From the NCBI GenBank assembly GCA_035533255.1, contig DATLUE010000248.1, positions 1 to 19,437 of the forward strand: DNA of 19,437 nt, read 5' to 3'. The stretch comes from CAIKMD01 sp035533255. GTDB taxonomy: Bacteria > Pseudomonadota > Alphaproteobacteria > ATCC43930 > CGMCC-115725. A program made the translations under genes and the position numbers. Shown piece by piece: positions 1 through 7,068 of the stretch. Within the stretch, counting starts at the first letter, position 1. Each line of letters begins with the position of its first letter. The notes under the pieces were generated by a model that saw only the letters and a list, made by a program, of their open reading frames with translations, had not been told where the DNA came from and ran no database searches.

Positions 1-1
1 C

Positions 2-67
2 GCGCGCGGTGATGGGAAGAAGCAGCGCGAGCAAGACCAGCGCCAGGAAGGCTTTCGATTTGATCAT
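2..67 (-). CDS. N-terminal signal peptide of a truncated exported protein
   Basis: Only the first 22 codons lie in the window; the gene runs off the left edge. Reading leftward from the ATG at 67, the peptide begins MIKSKAF, then a leucine/alanine/valine-rich core (LALVLLALLLP), then ITAR. This is the Lys-plus-hydrophobic-core layout of a Sec signal peptide, so the product is probably exported to the periplasm. In a catabolic locus a substrate-binding protein of a transporter would be a natural guess, but nothing visible proves this. It is divergent from the lyase gene starting at 227, leaving about 160 bases of shared upstream DNA. No strong Shine-Dalgarno sequence is seen before this ATG. 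The call depends on one short, convincing hydrophobic stretch. Confidence 0.55.
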   Translation of the reverse strand, partial: MIKSKAFLALVLLALLLPITAR

Positions 68-226
68 GGCGCGGCGATTGTGCCAGCCCGATGCCGGCAA
101 GACAATCTTCTCCCGATGCTGCGTTGCGAGGGCGACCTGCCCACATCGTCCCGCCGGTTGACAGGCAGCGACCCAAACCTCACGCTGCGCCATCAAATCA
201 ATCGAATTGCGTATCGGGGCGAGGGA

Positions 227-1261
227 ATGGCGAAGAACGGTCACGATCGGGTCGGGCTGGCGCGGCGCAAATTCCGCGCGATCTTGCGCCGCAAGAAAAT
301 GACCGTGATGCCCGGCGGCTTCAGCCCGCTCTATGCGTTGCTGGCGCAGGAAGCGGGCTTCGAATGCTTTTTCCTGCCGGGCTCGCAGCTCTCGCATTTC
401 CTCTACGGCGTGCCGGATAACGGCATCATCGGCTTGCGCGATCTGGTGGATCACGCACGCCACATGGCGGCGCATTGCGACATCCCGATCCTGGTCGATG
501 CCGATACCGGCTATGGCAACGCGGTCAATGTCCATTTCGCGGTCGAGGAGATCATCCGCTCCGGCGTCGCGGCGATGCAGATCGAAGACCAAGAGGCGCC
601 CAAGAAATCCGGCACCGCCGCGGGACGGCGGCTCATCCCGGTCGACGAGGCGGTCGGCAAGATCAAGGCGGCGGTCGCGGCGCGCGATGCGATGGATCCC
701 GATTTCGTCATCTGCGCGCGGTGCGACGGCATCGGCGCCGAGGGCAGCAATTTCAACGATACGCTGAAGCGCTGCATCGCCTATATCGAGGAAGGCGGCG
801 CCGATCTCATCTGGCTCAATTCGGTCGAGACGCGGGCGCAGCTTCGGCGCGCCTGCAAGGAAATACCGGCTCCGGTACTGGCGATCTGGGGTGGCAAGGA
901 TGCGCCGCCGAGCTGGCCGGAATACGACCGGCTGGGCGTGCGGATCGCGCTCTATCCGACGATCGCGGCGACCGCGGGCTTGCAGGCCTCGTGGGAGATG
1001 CTCAGCGATTTCCGCAAGCGCGGCGCCAAGGCGATGATGGGTTGGCACCGGCGCGTGGCCGCCAGCCCCTTCGGCACGCCCAACGTGAAGAAGCTTCTCG
1101 GCTATGATAAGATTCTCGAAGTCGAGAAGCGCTATCTCACCAAATCGGCCCAGCGCGATTATGCATCGACCTGGGGTCACAAGACGAATTTCGCGGATAC
1201 GGGTATGCTGACGCGCGGCGGTCGCAAGCGCTCCACCAAGAAGACAGGAGAATTGCTTTAG
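227..1261 (+). CDS. isocitrate lyase/PEP mutase family C-C lyase
   Basis: A 344-residue TIM-barrel protein of the isocitrate lyase/phosphoenolpyruvate mutase superfamily, whose members cleave or form C-C or P-C bonds next to a 2-oxo acid (2-methylisocitrate lyase, oxaloacetate decarboxylase, dimethylmalate lyase). The metal-binding segment VDADTGYGN lies near residues 90-98 with D91 and D93, followed by IEDQ near 119-122. The mobile catalytic loop reads PKKSGTAAGRR near 125-135; lyases of the family normally carry KKCGH here, so the catalytic Cys position is Ser. The open frame extends upstream to 80, but the ATG at 227 follows a purine-rich GCGAGGGA and opens at the usual start of the family; the region before it lacks family character. 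The next gene, a LigB-type dioxygenase, starts one base after the stop, so the two are translationally coupled. A role in splitting a ring-fission product is inferred. Confidence 0.85.
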   Translation: MAKNGHDRVGLARRKFRAILRRKKMTVMPGGFSPLYALLAQEAGFECFFLPGSQLSHFLYGVPDNGIIGLRDLVDHARHMAAHCDIPILVDADTGYGNAVNVHFAVEEIIRSGVAAMQIEDQEAPKKSGTAAGRRLIPVDEAVGKIKAAVAARDAMDPDFVICARCDGIGAEGSNFNDTLKRCIAYIEEGGADLIWLNSVETRAQLRRACKEIPAPVLAIWGGKDAPPSWPEYDRLGVRIALYPTIAATAGLQASWEMLSDFRKRGAKAMMGWHRRVAASPFGTPNVKKLLGYDKILEVEKRYLTKSAQRDYASTWGHKTNFADTGMLTRGGRKRSTKKTGELL

Positions 1262-1262
1262 C

Positions 1263-2267
1263 ATGGCCAAGATCGTGCTCGGAATCGGGACCTCGCATGG
1301 TCCCATGTTGTCGACGCCGCCGGACCAATGGGGCCAGCGCGTCGCTGCGGACAAGCGCAATCCCGAGCACTGGTACCGGGGCAAGGCCTATAGCTTCGAT
1401 CAGCTCGCGGCGCTCCGCGCCAACGAAAATCTCGACCGTCAGATCACGCAGCCGGTCTGGAACGAGCGCCACGCCGCCTGCCGCCGCGCCATCGGCAAGC
1501 TCGCCGATGTCTTCGCCGAGGCAAAGCCCGACGTCGCGGTGATCGTCGGCAACGATCAGATGGAAATGTTCGCCGATGCGCTGATCCCGGCGATGAGCGT
1601 CTATCGCGGCGAGACCATTCCCAACGCCTTCCCGCGCGAGGAGCAGATCGCGAAGATGCCGCCCGGCATCCCGATCGCGATCCCCGGCCACATTCCGCCG
1701 CGGGGCGCGACCTATAAGGGTCTGCCCGATCTCGCGCGCCATATCATCGAAACCGCGATCGCCGATCAGTTCGATGTCACCTCGCTGGGGCGGCTGCCGG
1801 ACGGGGTCGAGCACATTCCGCACGCTTTCGGCTTCGTCTATCGCCAGATCATGAACGACGATCCGGTGCCGACCGTGCCGGTGGTGCTCAACACCTTCTA
1901 TCCGCCCAACCAGCCGACGGTCGCACGCTGCTACGATTTCGGCAAATCGCTGCTGCGGGCGATCGAATCATGGAAAAGCGACGCGCGGGTCGCGCTCATC
2001 GCCTCGGGCGGCTTGACGCATTTCGTGATCGACGAGGACGTCGACAACGCGGTGATGGATGCGCTGAAGAGCCGCAAGATCGAAGGCGTCGCGTCGCTGG
2101 GCGAGCCGATCTTTCAGGCCGGCACGTCGGAGATCAAGAACTGGGTCCCGGTCGCCGGCGCGATGGCCGATCTCGGCTATCCGCCCACGGTCATCGATTA
2201 CGTGCCGTGCTATCGCTCGATGGCGGGCACCGGCAACGCGATGGGCTTCGCTTATTGGAAGCCGTAA
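1263..2267 (+). CDS. LigB-type class III extradiol ring-cleavage dioxygenase
   Basis: A 334-residue member of the LigB superfamily (protocatechuate 4,5-dioxygenase beta, MhpB, AmnB), non-haem Fe(II) enzymes that open catechol-type rings beside the hydroxyl pair. Visible landmarks are GTSHGP (H12, first iron ligand), HIPH near 184-187, SGGLTHF near 248-254 (H253, the usual acid/base His) and TSEIKNW near 288-294 (E290, probable Glu ligand). The second iron-ligand motif is normally NDH; here it is GNDQMEMF near 97-103, with Gln99 in place of His. About 40 residues are inserted between H12 and this motif relative to LigB. An AGGAG lies about 11 bases before the ATG, inside the end of the lyase gene. 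The pairing suggests the dioxygenase and lyase act consecutively. Family assignment is firm; whether it is a true oxygenase with this ligand set is uncertain. Confidence 0.85.
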   Translation: MAKIVLGIGTSHGPMLSTPPDQWGQRVAADKRNPEHWYRGKAYSFDQLAALRANENLDRQITQPVWNERHAACRRAIGKLADVFAEAKPDVAVIVGNDQMEMFADALIPAMSVYRGETIPNAFPREEQIAKMPPGIPIAIPGHIPPRGATYKGLPDLARHIIETAIADQFDVTSLGRLPDGVEHIPHAFGFVYRQIMNDDPVPTVPVVLNTFYPPNQPTVARCYDFGKSLLRAIESWKSDARVALIASGGLTHFVIDEDVDNAVMDALKSRKIEGVASLGEPIFQAGTSEIKNWVPVAGAMADLGYPPTVIDYVPCYRSMAGTGNAMGFAYWKP

Positions 2268-2294
2268 TGCTATCGCCGCATTGAGATCGAGCGT

Positions 2295-2386
2295 CCCTCG
2301 ACTTCGCTCGCGACGAGGACGATTTTTCGTGGGATTAAGAAAATCTCCTCGTCCTGAGCAGGTCGCGAAGCGGCCGTGTCGAAGGG
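2295..2386. repeat. REP-like palindromic element between convergent genes
   Basis: Between the LigB-type and UbiD-type genes lies an imperfect palindrome. Inner arms GACGAGGA (2312-2319) and TCCTCGTC (2346-2353) continue into ATTTT and AAAAT, closing a loop of about 13 bases. Outer arms around CCCTCGAC (2295-2302) and GTCGAAGGG (2378-2386) pair imperfectly, and CTTCGCTCGCGAC pairs in part with GTCGCGAAG. The style resembles dispersed intergenic palindromes of alphaproteobacteria. Its position suits a bidirectional transcription end for both genes. No copy number can be given from one window. Confidence 0.55.
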
Positions 2387-2395
2387 TGCACGCTA

Positions 2396-2440
2396 TTGCT
2401 TCAAGCGAGATTGCTTCAAGCGAGATTGCTTCAAGCGAGC
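2396..2440. repeat. three tandem 15-bp repeats (unit TTGCTTCAAGCGAGA)
   Basis: Three head-to-tail copies of a 15-bp unit at 2396-2410, 2411-2425 and 2426-2440. The first two are identical and the third differs only in the last base. The core GCTTCAAGC is a perfect odd palindrome around the central C. The array ends one base before the stop codon of the minus-strand UbiD-type gene. A related pair of 15-bp units lies on the other side of that gene at 4067-4096. Spacing of 15 bp is not a whole number of helical turns, so co-operative operator binding is not obvious; slipped-strand expansion is equally possible. Confidence 0.85.
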
Positions 2441-2441
2441 T

Positions 2442-4001
2442 TCATTTTTTCAGGTAATACTCGCCGTCGCTGTTGCGATCGAGCTGGCCGGCATCGCGCA
2501 GCTTCTCGATCGCCACGACGATCTCGCGGCCGTCGCGGCTGCCGAGCATCGACATCAGCTTGGCGAAATGCATCGGGCCGGATTCGAGCGCCTGCTGCGC
2601 GGTCTGGAACCGCGCCGGACCGCCGATCTTCGCCGCCTCGGGAACCCGCGCCGTCACTGCGGTCGGCCGCGGGAAGTTCCAGGTGCAATCGAAGCCGGCC
2701 TTGGCACTGTTGCCCTTCTGGTCGCCCGAGGGGTCCATCGGCATGAAGCGCATGTCCTTCATGACGATGATGTCCTTGTCGGCCTGGAAGCGGCCGGACA
2801 TCGCCCATTCCATCTGCTCGCTGGAGCGGATATCGACATCGTCGTCGGTGATATAGACGTGCTTCGTGGTGCGCGACATGCCGAGCAGCGCCGCGATCGC
2901 GTCATGCGGCTCGGAATTGCTGCGCTTGCGGATCGCGACCCGCAGATGGCAATTGACGCCCGGGCCGGGCGGCGAGAAAACATCGACCACGTCGATGCCG
3001 GCCTGCTTCAAGATGCTCCAAGCGCGCGCCTCGGATTGGAGTGCGCCCATCGGCGCGCCGTCGCACCAGCCGAGATTACGGCCGACCCCGTGCTTGATGG
3101 TCTGATGCAGCACGTCGCGACGGCGCGTGATCGCGGTGACATGGAATACCGGATCGCCATGCATCGGGCCGTAATAGCCCATGTACTCGCCGTAAGGCCC
3201 TTCATTGTCGATATAGCCGCGCTCGTCGATATAGCCTTCGAGCACGATCTCGGCATCGGCGGGCACGTAGAGATCGTTGGTCAGGCATTTGACCACCGGC
3301 AGCGGCTCGCCGCGGAACGTCGCCAGCGTGTTGATCTCGTCTTGTCCCGGCGCGCCGCGATTGGAGGCCGCCATCGTGTCGAGCGGATGCGAGCCGATCG
3401 TGAAGCTTGCCGGCAGCTTCTCGCCGCGGGCGACGCAGCCGAGATAGACTTGCTTCAGATCGGACGGCGCGGTCAGGTTGAAGCCGCATTGGTCCTTGCC
3501 GCGTAGCATCAACCGCCGACAGCCGACATTGCTGCGCTTGGTGACCGGATCGATGACGAAATCGATGCCCGAGGTGATGTAAGGGCCGCCGTCATATTCG
3601 TGCTGCACATGGAACGGCAGCTTGTAGAGATCGATCTGGTCGCCGGCGAGGACGACCTCGTGCACCGGCGCTTCGCTCGACGGCACTTCGAACGGCTTTT
3701 GCGGATTGGCGCTGCGGCGCATGAACTCTTCGCGCATCTTTTCTTCGGGCACGCCGAAGGCCGCAGCGAGCCGCTTGCGCGATGCGCTGACCGCGCCGAC
3801 GACCTCATGCTGCTCGGGGCCGGCCTTCTTGAAGAGCACGCCCTTCTGCGTGTTCTCGATGATCGGACTCATTTCCGAAAGCGCGACCGGCTCGTTGCGA
3901 ACCTCGATCTCATCCATTTCGATGAGACGCTCGACCAGCCGACGCAGCCGGAATTTATCGGGATTCCATGTGCGGGTTTTGGTGGCGACCTGATCCATCA
4001 T
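2442..4001 (-). CDS. UbiD-family prFMN-dependent decarboxylase
   Basis: About 519 residues, the usual size of UbiD/Fdc-type enzymes, which reversibly decarboxylate aromatic or alpha,beta-unsaturated acids using prenylated FMN. NVGCRR near 158-163 gives an Asn and Arg five apart, and EGPYGEYMGYY near 267-277 gives two Glu five apart. These match the Asn168/Arg173 and Glu277/Glu282 pairs known from Fdc1, so the enzyme looks catalytically complete. The frame is open up to 4040, but AGGGAG lies 4 bases before the ATG at 4001 (a second ATG follows at once, 3998), so this start is preferred; the extra 13 residues of the longer form look unlike the family. It stands alone as a transcription unit, divergent from the BphC-like dioxygenase. 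The prFMN-making enzyme UbiX is not in the window. It is more likely an aromatic-acid decarboxylase of this pathway than ubiquinone-synthetic UbiD. Confidence 0.92.
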   Translation of the reverse strand: MMDQVATKTRTWNPDKFRLRRLVERLIEMDEIEVRNEPVALSEMSPIIENTQKGVLFKKAGPEQHEVVGAVSASRKRLAAAFGVPEEKMREEFMRRSANPQKPFEVPSSEAPVHEVVLAGDQIDLYKLPFHVQHEYDGGPYITSGIDFVIDPVTKRSNVGCRRLMLRGKDQCGFNLTAPSDLKQVYLGCVARGEKLPASFTIGSHPLDTMAASNRGAPGQDEINTLATFRGEPLPVVKCLTNDLYVPADAEIVLEGYIDERGYIDNEGPYGEYMGYYGPMHGDPVFHVTAITRRRDVLHQTIKHGVGRNLGWCDGAPMGALQSEARAWSILKQAGIDVVDVFSPPGPGVNCHLRVAIRKRSNSEPHDAIAALLGMSRTTKHVYITDDDVDIRSSEQMEWAMSGRFQADKDIIVMKDMRFMPMDPSGDQKGNSAKAGFDCTWNFPRPTAVTARVPEAAKIGGPARFQTAQQALESGPMHFAKLMSMLGSRDGREIVVAIEKLRDAGQLDRNSDGEYYLKK

Positions 4002-4066
4002 CTCGCTCCCTGACGCATCGTGCCGATCGGCGTCGCTCACAGGATACGGTCGGGCTCAAGGCTTCG

Positions 4067-4096
4067 CAATCGCTTCAAGCCCAATCGCTTCAGGCC
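4067..4096. repeat. two tandem 15-bp repeats (unit CAATCGCTTCAAGCC)
   Basis: Two adjacent 15-bp units at 4067-4081 and 4082-4096, identical except for one base (AAGCC versus AGGCC). They share the GCTTCAAGC core with the three-copy array at 2396-2440, so related short tandem repeats bracket the UbiD-type gene. This pair lies upstream of that gene's start and in the divergent control region shared with the BphC-like gene. A regulator-binding role is possible but only inferred. Confidence 0.7.
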
Positions 4097-4140
4097 CAGT
4101 GGCGAAGCTGTCGAGAGCGGAGTAGCATCCACGCCGTCGG

Positions 4141-4161
4141 CCACACACCGGGGTAGTGTGG
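4141..4161. promoter_or_regulatory. short inverted repeat upstream of the BphC-like gene
   Basis: CCACAC (4141-4146) and GTGTGG (4156-4161) form a 6-bp inverted repeat separated by nine bases. It lies about 30 bases before the ATG at 4194, in the divergent region between the UbiD-type and BphC-like genes. The size and position would suit an operator for a dimeric regulator. Arms this short also arise by chance in GC-rich DNA, so this is a weak candidate. Confidence 0.25.
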
Positions 4162-4193
4162 TCTCGGGCGGCGCTGACGAGGAGGTCGAGACG

Positions 4194-5060
4194 ATGAAGA
4201 TCCTGCGGGTCGAGGAATTGGTGTTCGGCGCGGAAGATGTCGCCGCGAGCACACGGTATTTCGCGGATTGGGGATTGGAGCCGATCGGCGGCGGCGCGCA
4301 CGGGGCGGATTTCACCGTGCCATCGGGGCAGGTCATCAAGGTGCGCGCGGCGAGCGACGCCGCGCTGCCGGCCACGGCCGAGCAAGGCTCGACCTTGCGC
4401 GAGGCGATCTGGGGCGTCGACAACCAGGGCTCGCTCGATGAGATCGCCACGGCGCTGAGCCCGGATTGCGCTGTGCAGAGCGATGCGGACGGTACGCTGC
4501 ACAGCATCGACCCGCACGGCTTCGCGATCGGCTTTCGGGTCGCCGCGCCCAAGCTCGTGGCCGACCCAGCGGCGCCGTCCCGTCTCAACCAGCCGTTCGA
4601 CGGCTCCGAGCGGGTGCGCCCGACGCGCATCGGTCATCTCGTCTATGGCATCACCCGTGCCAAGGAAGCCGAAGGCGCCGCGTTCTATGTCGACCGGCTG
4701 GGCTTTCGCATCTCCGACCGCAGTGCCGATTTCGGCGATTTCCTGCGCGCCGCGGGCTCGCTCGATCACCACAACCTCGGCCTCTTCAATTTCCGCGACA
4801 AGGCCGGCTTCGGCCATATTGCCTTCGAGGTCGGAAGTTTCGACGAGGTGATGCTGGGCGGGCAATACATGAAGAGCCGCGGCTGGAAGCCGCAAAACAA
4901 GCCGGGGCGCCACATCGTCGGCTCGAACACCTATTGGAATTTCGTCAGCCCATGCGGCGGCAACACCGAATATTTCTCCGACATGGACATGATGGACGAC
5001 AATTGGCAGCCGCGCATTTGGCCGAAATTCCCCGGCGCGCATATCTGGGCGATGGAGTAG
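4194..5060 (+). CDS. type I extradiol dioxygenase (VOC fold, BphC-like)
   Basis: A 288-residue protein of two tandem vicinal-oxygen-chelate domains, the architecture of 2,3-dihydroxybiphenyl and catechol 2,3-dioxygenases. The C-terminal domain carries a full iron triad: H148 (GHLVYG), H208 (GHIAFEV) and E259 (NTEYFSD). Their spacing closely follows the His146/His210/Glu260 set of BphC. DHHNLGLF near 191-198 matches the BphC catalytic His195 region, and H240 and Y247 fall near BphC His241 and Tyr250. The first domain is degenerate, as usual. The frame is open from 4020, but GAGGAGG eight bases before the ATG at 4194 and the MKILRVEELVFG opening fix the start. It is the best-supported ring-cleavage enzyme in the window. 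It is transcribed alone, divergent from the UbiD-type decarboxylase and convergent with the second VOC gene. Confidence 0.88.
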   Translation: MKILRVEELVFGAEDVAASTRYFADWGLEPIGGGAHGADFTVPSGQVIKVRAASDAALPATAEQGSTLREAIWGVDNQGSLDEIATALSPDCAVQSDADGTLHSIDPHGFAIGFRVAAPKLVADPAAPSRLNQPFDGSERVRPTRIGHLVYGITRAKEAEGAAFYVDRLGFRISDRSADFGDFLRAAGSLDHHNLGLFNFRDKAGFGHIAFEVGSFDEVMLGGQYMKSRGWKPQNKPGRHIVGSNTYWNFVSPCGGNTEYFSDMDMMDDNWQPRIWPKFPGAHIWAME

Positions 5061-5163
5061 GGTCGACGCGAGCCGTCATTGCGGGCGGCGCGCCGCGATA
5101 GGCGCCGCACGAACCGTGTAATTGCCGCGAGCGCCGACCGCGACCGTTGGCGAGAGCAAGCGA

Positions 5164-5973
5164 TTACCCCTCGCTCGCGCCGAGCAGCACGCCTTCGAAA
5201 TCCGCGAAATGGTACTGGCAGAGCGGACAGCTCTTTGCGAAGAGCGCCGTGCGGGCGCGCATCTCGGGGCCGTAATCCACCGGGAACGGCGCGAGATAGG
5301 GGTTGCGGCTCTTGATGCGCTCGATATCGGCTTTGAATTTTTCCAGGCTCTCGACCTTGAAGCCCATATGGTCGAGCGACGGCGGCATGATGCCGGTCGC
5401 GTCGTAGTCTTTGATCTTCCACGGCATGACGACCAAGGTCATATGCCCATCGGTCAGATAGTGGTTGGGATCGCCCGGCTGCTGGTTGCGCGGCTCGAGC
5501 TCGAAGACCGTGCGATAGAACTCGGCCATCGCGTCGGGCCGCATGGTGCGCAGCGCGAAATGGCTGATGTACCGCGGGTGGATGTTGTCGCCGCTCTGCT
5601 CGGCATAGACGTCGGTGCGATTCTCCATCTCTTGCTGCGAGATGTCGAAGACGTTGCCGTCGGGGTCATGCGCCGAAATGCCGGCATAAGGCCGGTTCGA
5701 CGGCCGCTTCAGCCAATTGACCTCGGGGAATTCCTTGAGGCGGTCGAGCGCGGTTTGTGCGTCCTTCACCTCGAAACCGAAATGCTCGAGCCTTCCGCCG
5801 CGGCCGGGCACGCGCGGATTGACGTTCATCCCGACATAGCCGTCGCCGATCACCGCCGCGCCCTCGGCGCGATAGCCGCTCGCCTGCTTCATGCCGAAAT
5901 ACGCTTCGTAGAAGCGCGAGCTCAGCGCGAAATTCTCGCTGACGATGGCAAGGTGATTGAGCTTGGCGAACAT
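5164..5973 (-). CDS. two-domain VOC family protein (glyoxalase/extradiol dioxygenase-like)
   Basis: 269 residues with two VOC domains. Domain 1 has H7 (LNHLAIV), H63 (LEHFGFEV) and DPDGNVFDI near 103-111, where the usual third-ligand Glu is replaced by Asp. Domain 2 has H138 (ISHFAL), H202 (LDHMGFKV) and E260 (ADFEGVLLG), spaced much like the BphC iron triad. It lacks a clear equivalent of the BphC catalytic His near 195, so it may be an isomerase, lyase or atypical dioxygenase. Near the C terminus is CPLC (249-252), just before the presumed Glu ligand. GGAGG seven bases before the ATG at 5973 supports the start. It lies 90 bases downstream of the amidohydrolase and is probably third in an operon with it and the flavin monooxygenase, which suggests it acts on their product. 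Confidence 0.8.
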   Translation of the reverse strand: MFAKLNHLAIVSENFALSSRFYEAYFGMKQASGYRAEGAAVIGDGYVGMNVNPRVPGRGGRLEHFGFEVKDAQTALDRLKEFPEVNWLKRPSNRPYAGISAHDPDGNVFDISQQEMENRTDVYAEQSGDNIHPRYISHFALRTMRPDAMAEFYRTVFELEPRNQQPGDPNHYLTDGHMTLVVMPWKIKDYDATGIMPPSLDHMGFKVESLEKFKADIERIKSRNPYLAPFPVDYGPEMRARTALFAKSCPLCQYHFADFEGVLLGASEG

Positions 5974-6063
5974 GGCGCGGCCTCCAGCTTGAGTCTTTTG
6001 AGCGTGGCGCGATTATCCGTCCGCGCGGCGCCGACCGCAACCCGGCACGTTTCCGCTTCGCCG

Positions 6064-7068
6064 TCAGAGCTTGAACACCCGCTTGGCGTTGCGGTGGTAG
6101 AGTTTTTCCTTGTCGGCCTCGGGCAGCGGCAGCGCGTCGACGACATCGACCGAATCGCGCACGATCTCGAACGGCCAGTCGCCGGCGAACAGCACATTGT
6201 CCGCGCCCAGCATCTCGATCGTCATCAGCAGCGGCAGGCGGTAATTCATCCCGCTGGTGGTGACGACGATGTTGTCGCGGAAATATTCGCTCGGCAGCCG
6301 CTCGATCTTGCGCGCGAGGCCGGCCATCTCGATCTCCCAGAGATAGCGATTGTCGATCCGCTCGAGGGTGAAGGGGATGCTTTCGCCCATATGGCCGATG
6401 ACAATCTTGAGCCGCGGGAATCGATCGAACACCCCGCCGGCGATCAGCCGCATGACGTGCGTGCCGGTCTCGATCCCGTAACCCCAGGCGACGCGGAAGC
6501 CGGGCATGCCGAGCGGTCCGGCCATGCCGGGGCTGGGCTCGCGCGGATGAAGGTAGATCGGCACGTCGAGCGCCTGCGCCGCCTCGAAGATCGCCCAGAA
6601 TTTGCGGTCGTCGAGATATTCGCCATGCGTGTGCGAGTTGACGATGCCGCCCTTGAGGCCGAGATTCTTCACCGCGCGGTCGAGCTCGCGGGCGGCGTTG
6701 TCGGGCGCTTGCGGCGCGATCGCGGCGAGGCCGGCAAAGCGCGTCGGATGGGCGCGGCAGGCGGCGGAAAGGCGATCGTTGACGAGCTGCGACAGCTCGC
6801 AGCCCTGCACCGGATCGAATGCCTGCACGCCGGGCGAGCCGATGATGATCACCTGCATGGCGATCCCGTCCTCGTCCATCACCGCGATGCGGCGCTCGCC
6901 GAGATCGATCAGGTCGCGGAACATCGCGCGGCGCGATTCCGAGACCGGGCCCGCGAGGCCAAGCTTCTCGTCGAGCGCGCGCGCCGCCGCGGCGACTTCG
7001 CCAATCATGAAGCCTTCCTCGACCGCGATGCGCTCGCGGCTAGGCGGCCTCGCCCTTGTCTCGGCCAT
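6064..7068 (-). CDS. amidohydrolase-family decarboxylase (2,3-dihydroxybenzoate/gamma-resorcylate type)
   Basis: A 334-residue metal-dependent TIM barrel of the ACMSD/amidohydrolase-2 family, which holds non-oxidative decarboxylases of hydroxybenzoates. Landmarks are AVEEGF near 15-20, YLHPRE near 172-177 (H174), IGHMGE near 224-229 (H226) and FAGDWPFE near 294-301 (D297). These match the Glu8/His164/His218/Asp287 set of gamma-resorcylate decarboxylase. The residue two after the Glu is Gly19, where gamma-resorcylate decarboxylase has His and fungal 2,3-dihydroxybenzoate decarboxylase has Ala, so it resembles the latter. The ATG at 7068 overlaps the TGA of the upstream flavin monooxygenase by one base (TGATG), showing translational coupling. 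A TTG one codon upstream is possible but less likely. The order monooxygenase, decarboxylase, VOC suggests hydroxylation, decarboxylation, then ring chemistry; that order is inferred. Confidence 0.85.
   Translation of the reverse strand: MAETRARPPSRERIAVEEGFMIGEVAAAARALDEKLGLAGPVSESRRAMFRDLIDLGERRIAVMDEDGIAMQVIIIGSPGVQAFDPVQGCELSQLVNDRLSAACRAHPTRFAGLAAIAPQAPDNAARELDRAVKNLGLKGGIVNSHTHGEYLDDRKFWAIFEAAQALDVPIYLHPREPSPGMAGPLGMPGFRVAWGYGIETGTHVMRLIAGGVFDRFPRLKIVIGHMGESIPFTLERIDNRYLWEIEMAGLARKIERLPSEYFRDNIVVTTSGMNYRLPLLMTIEMLGADNVLFAGDWPFEIVRDSVDVVDALPLPEADKEKLYHRNAKRVFKL

Noticed and set aside
158..163. TTGACA as a -35 box for the lyase operon
   Set aside because: The hexamer is perfect, but nothing resembling a -10 box lies 16-19 bases downstream, so it was not listed as a promoter.
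1137..1823. 228-codon minus-strand frame across the lyase-LigB junction
   Set aside because: It is antisense to two coupled, motif-bearing genes and has no start context or domain of its own.
2396..2440. CRISPR-like short repeat array
   Set aside because: The units are directly adjacent with no spacers, only 15 bp long, and there are no cas genes.
2376..3506. 376-codon plus-strand frame beginning with CFKRD repeats
   Set aside because: It is antisense to the UbiD-type gene. The repeated peptide is only the translation of the 15-bp tandem repeat.
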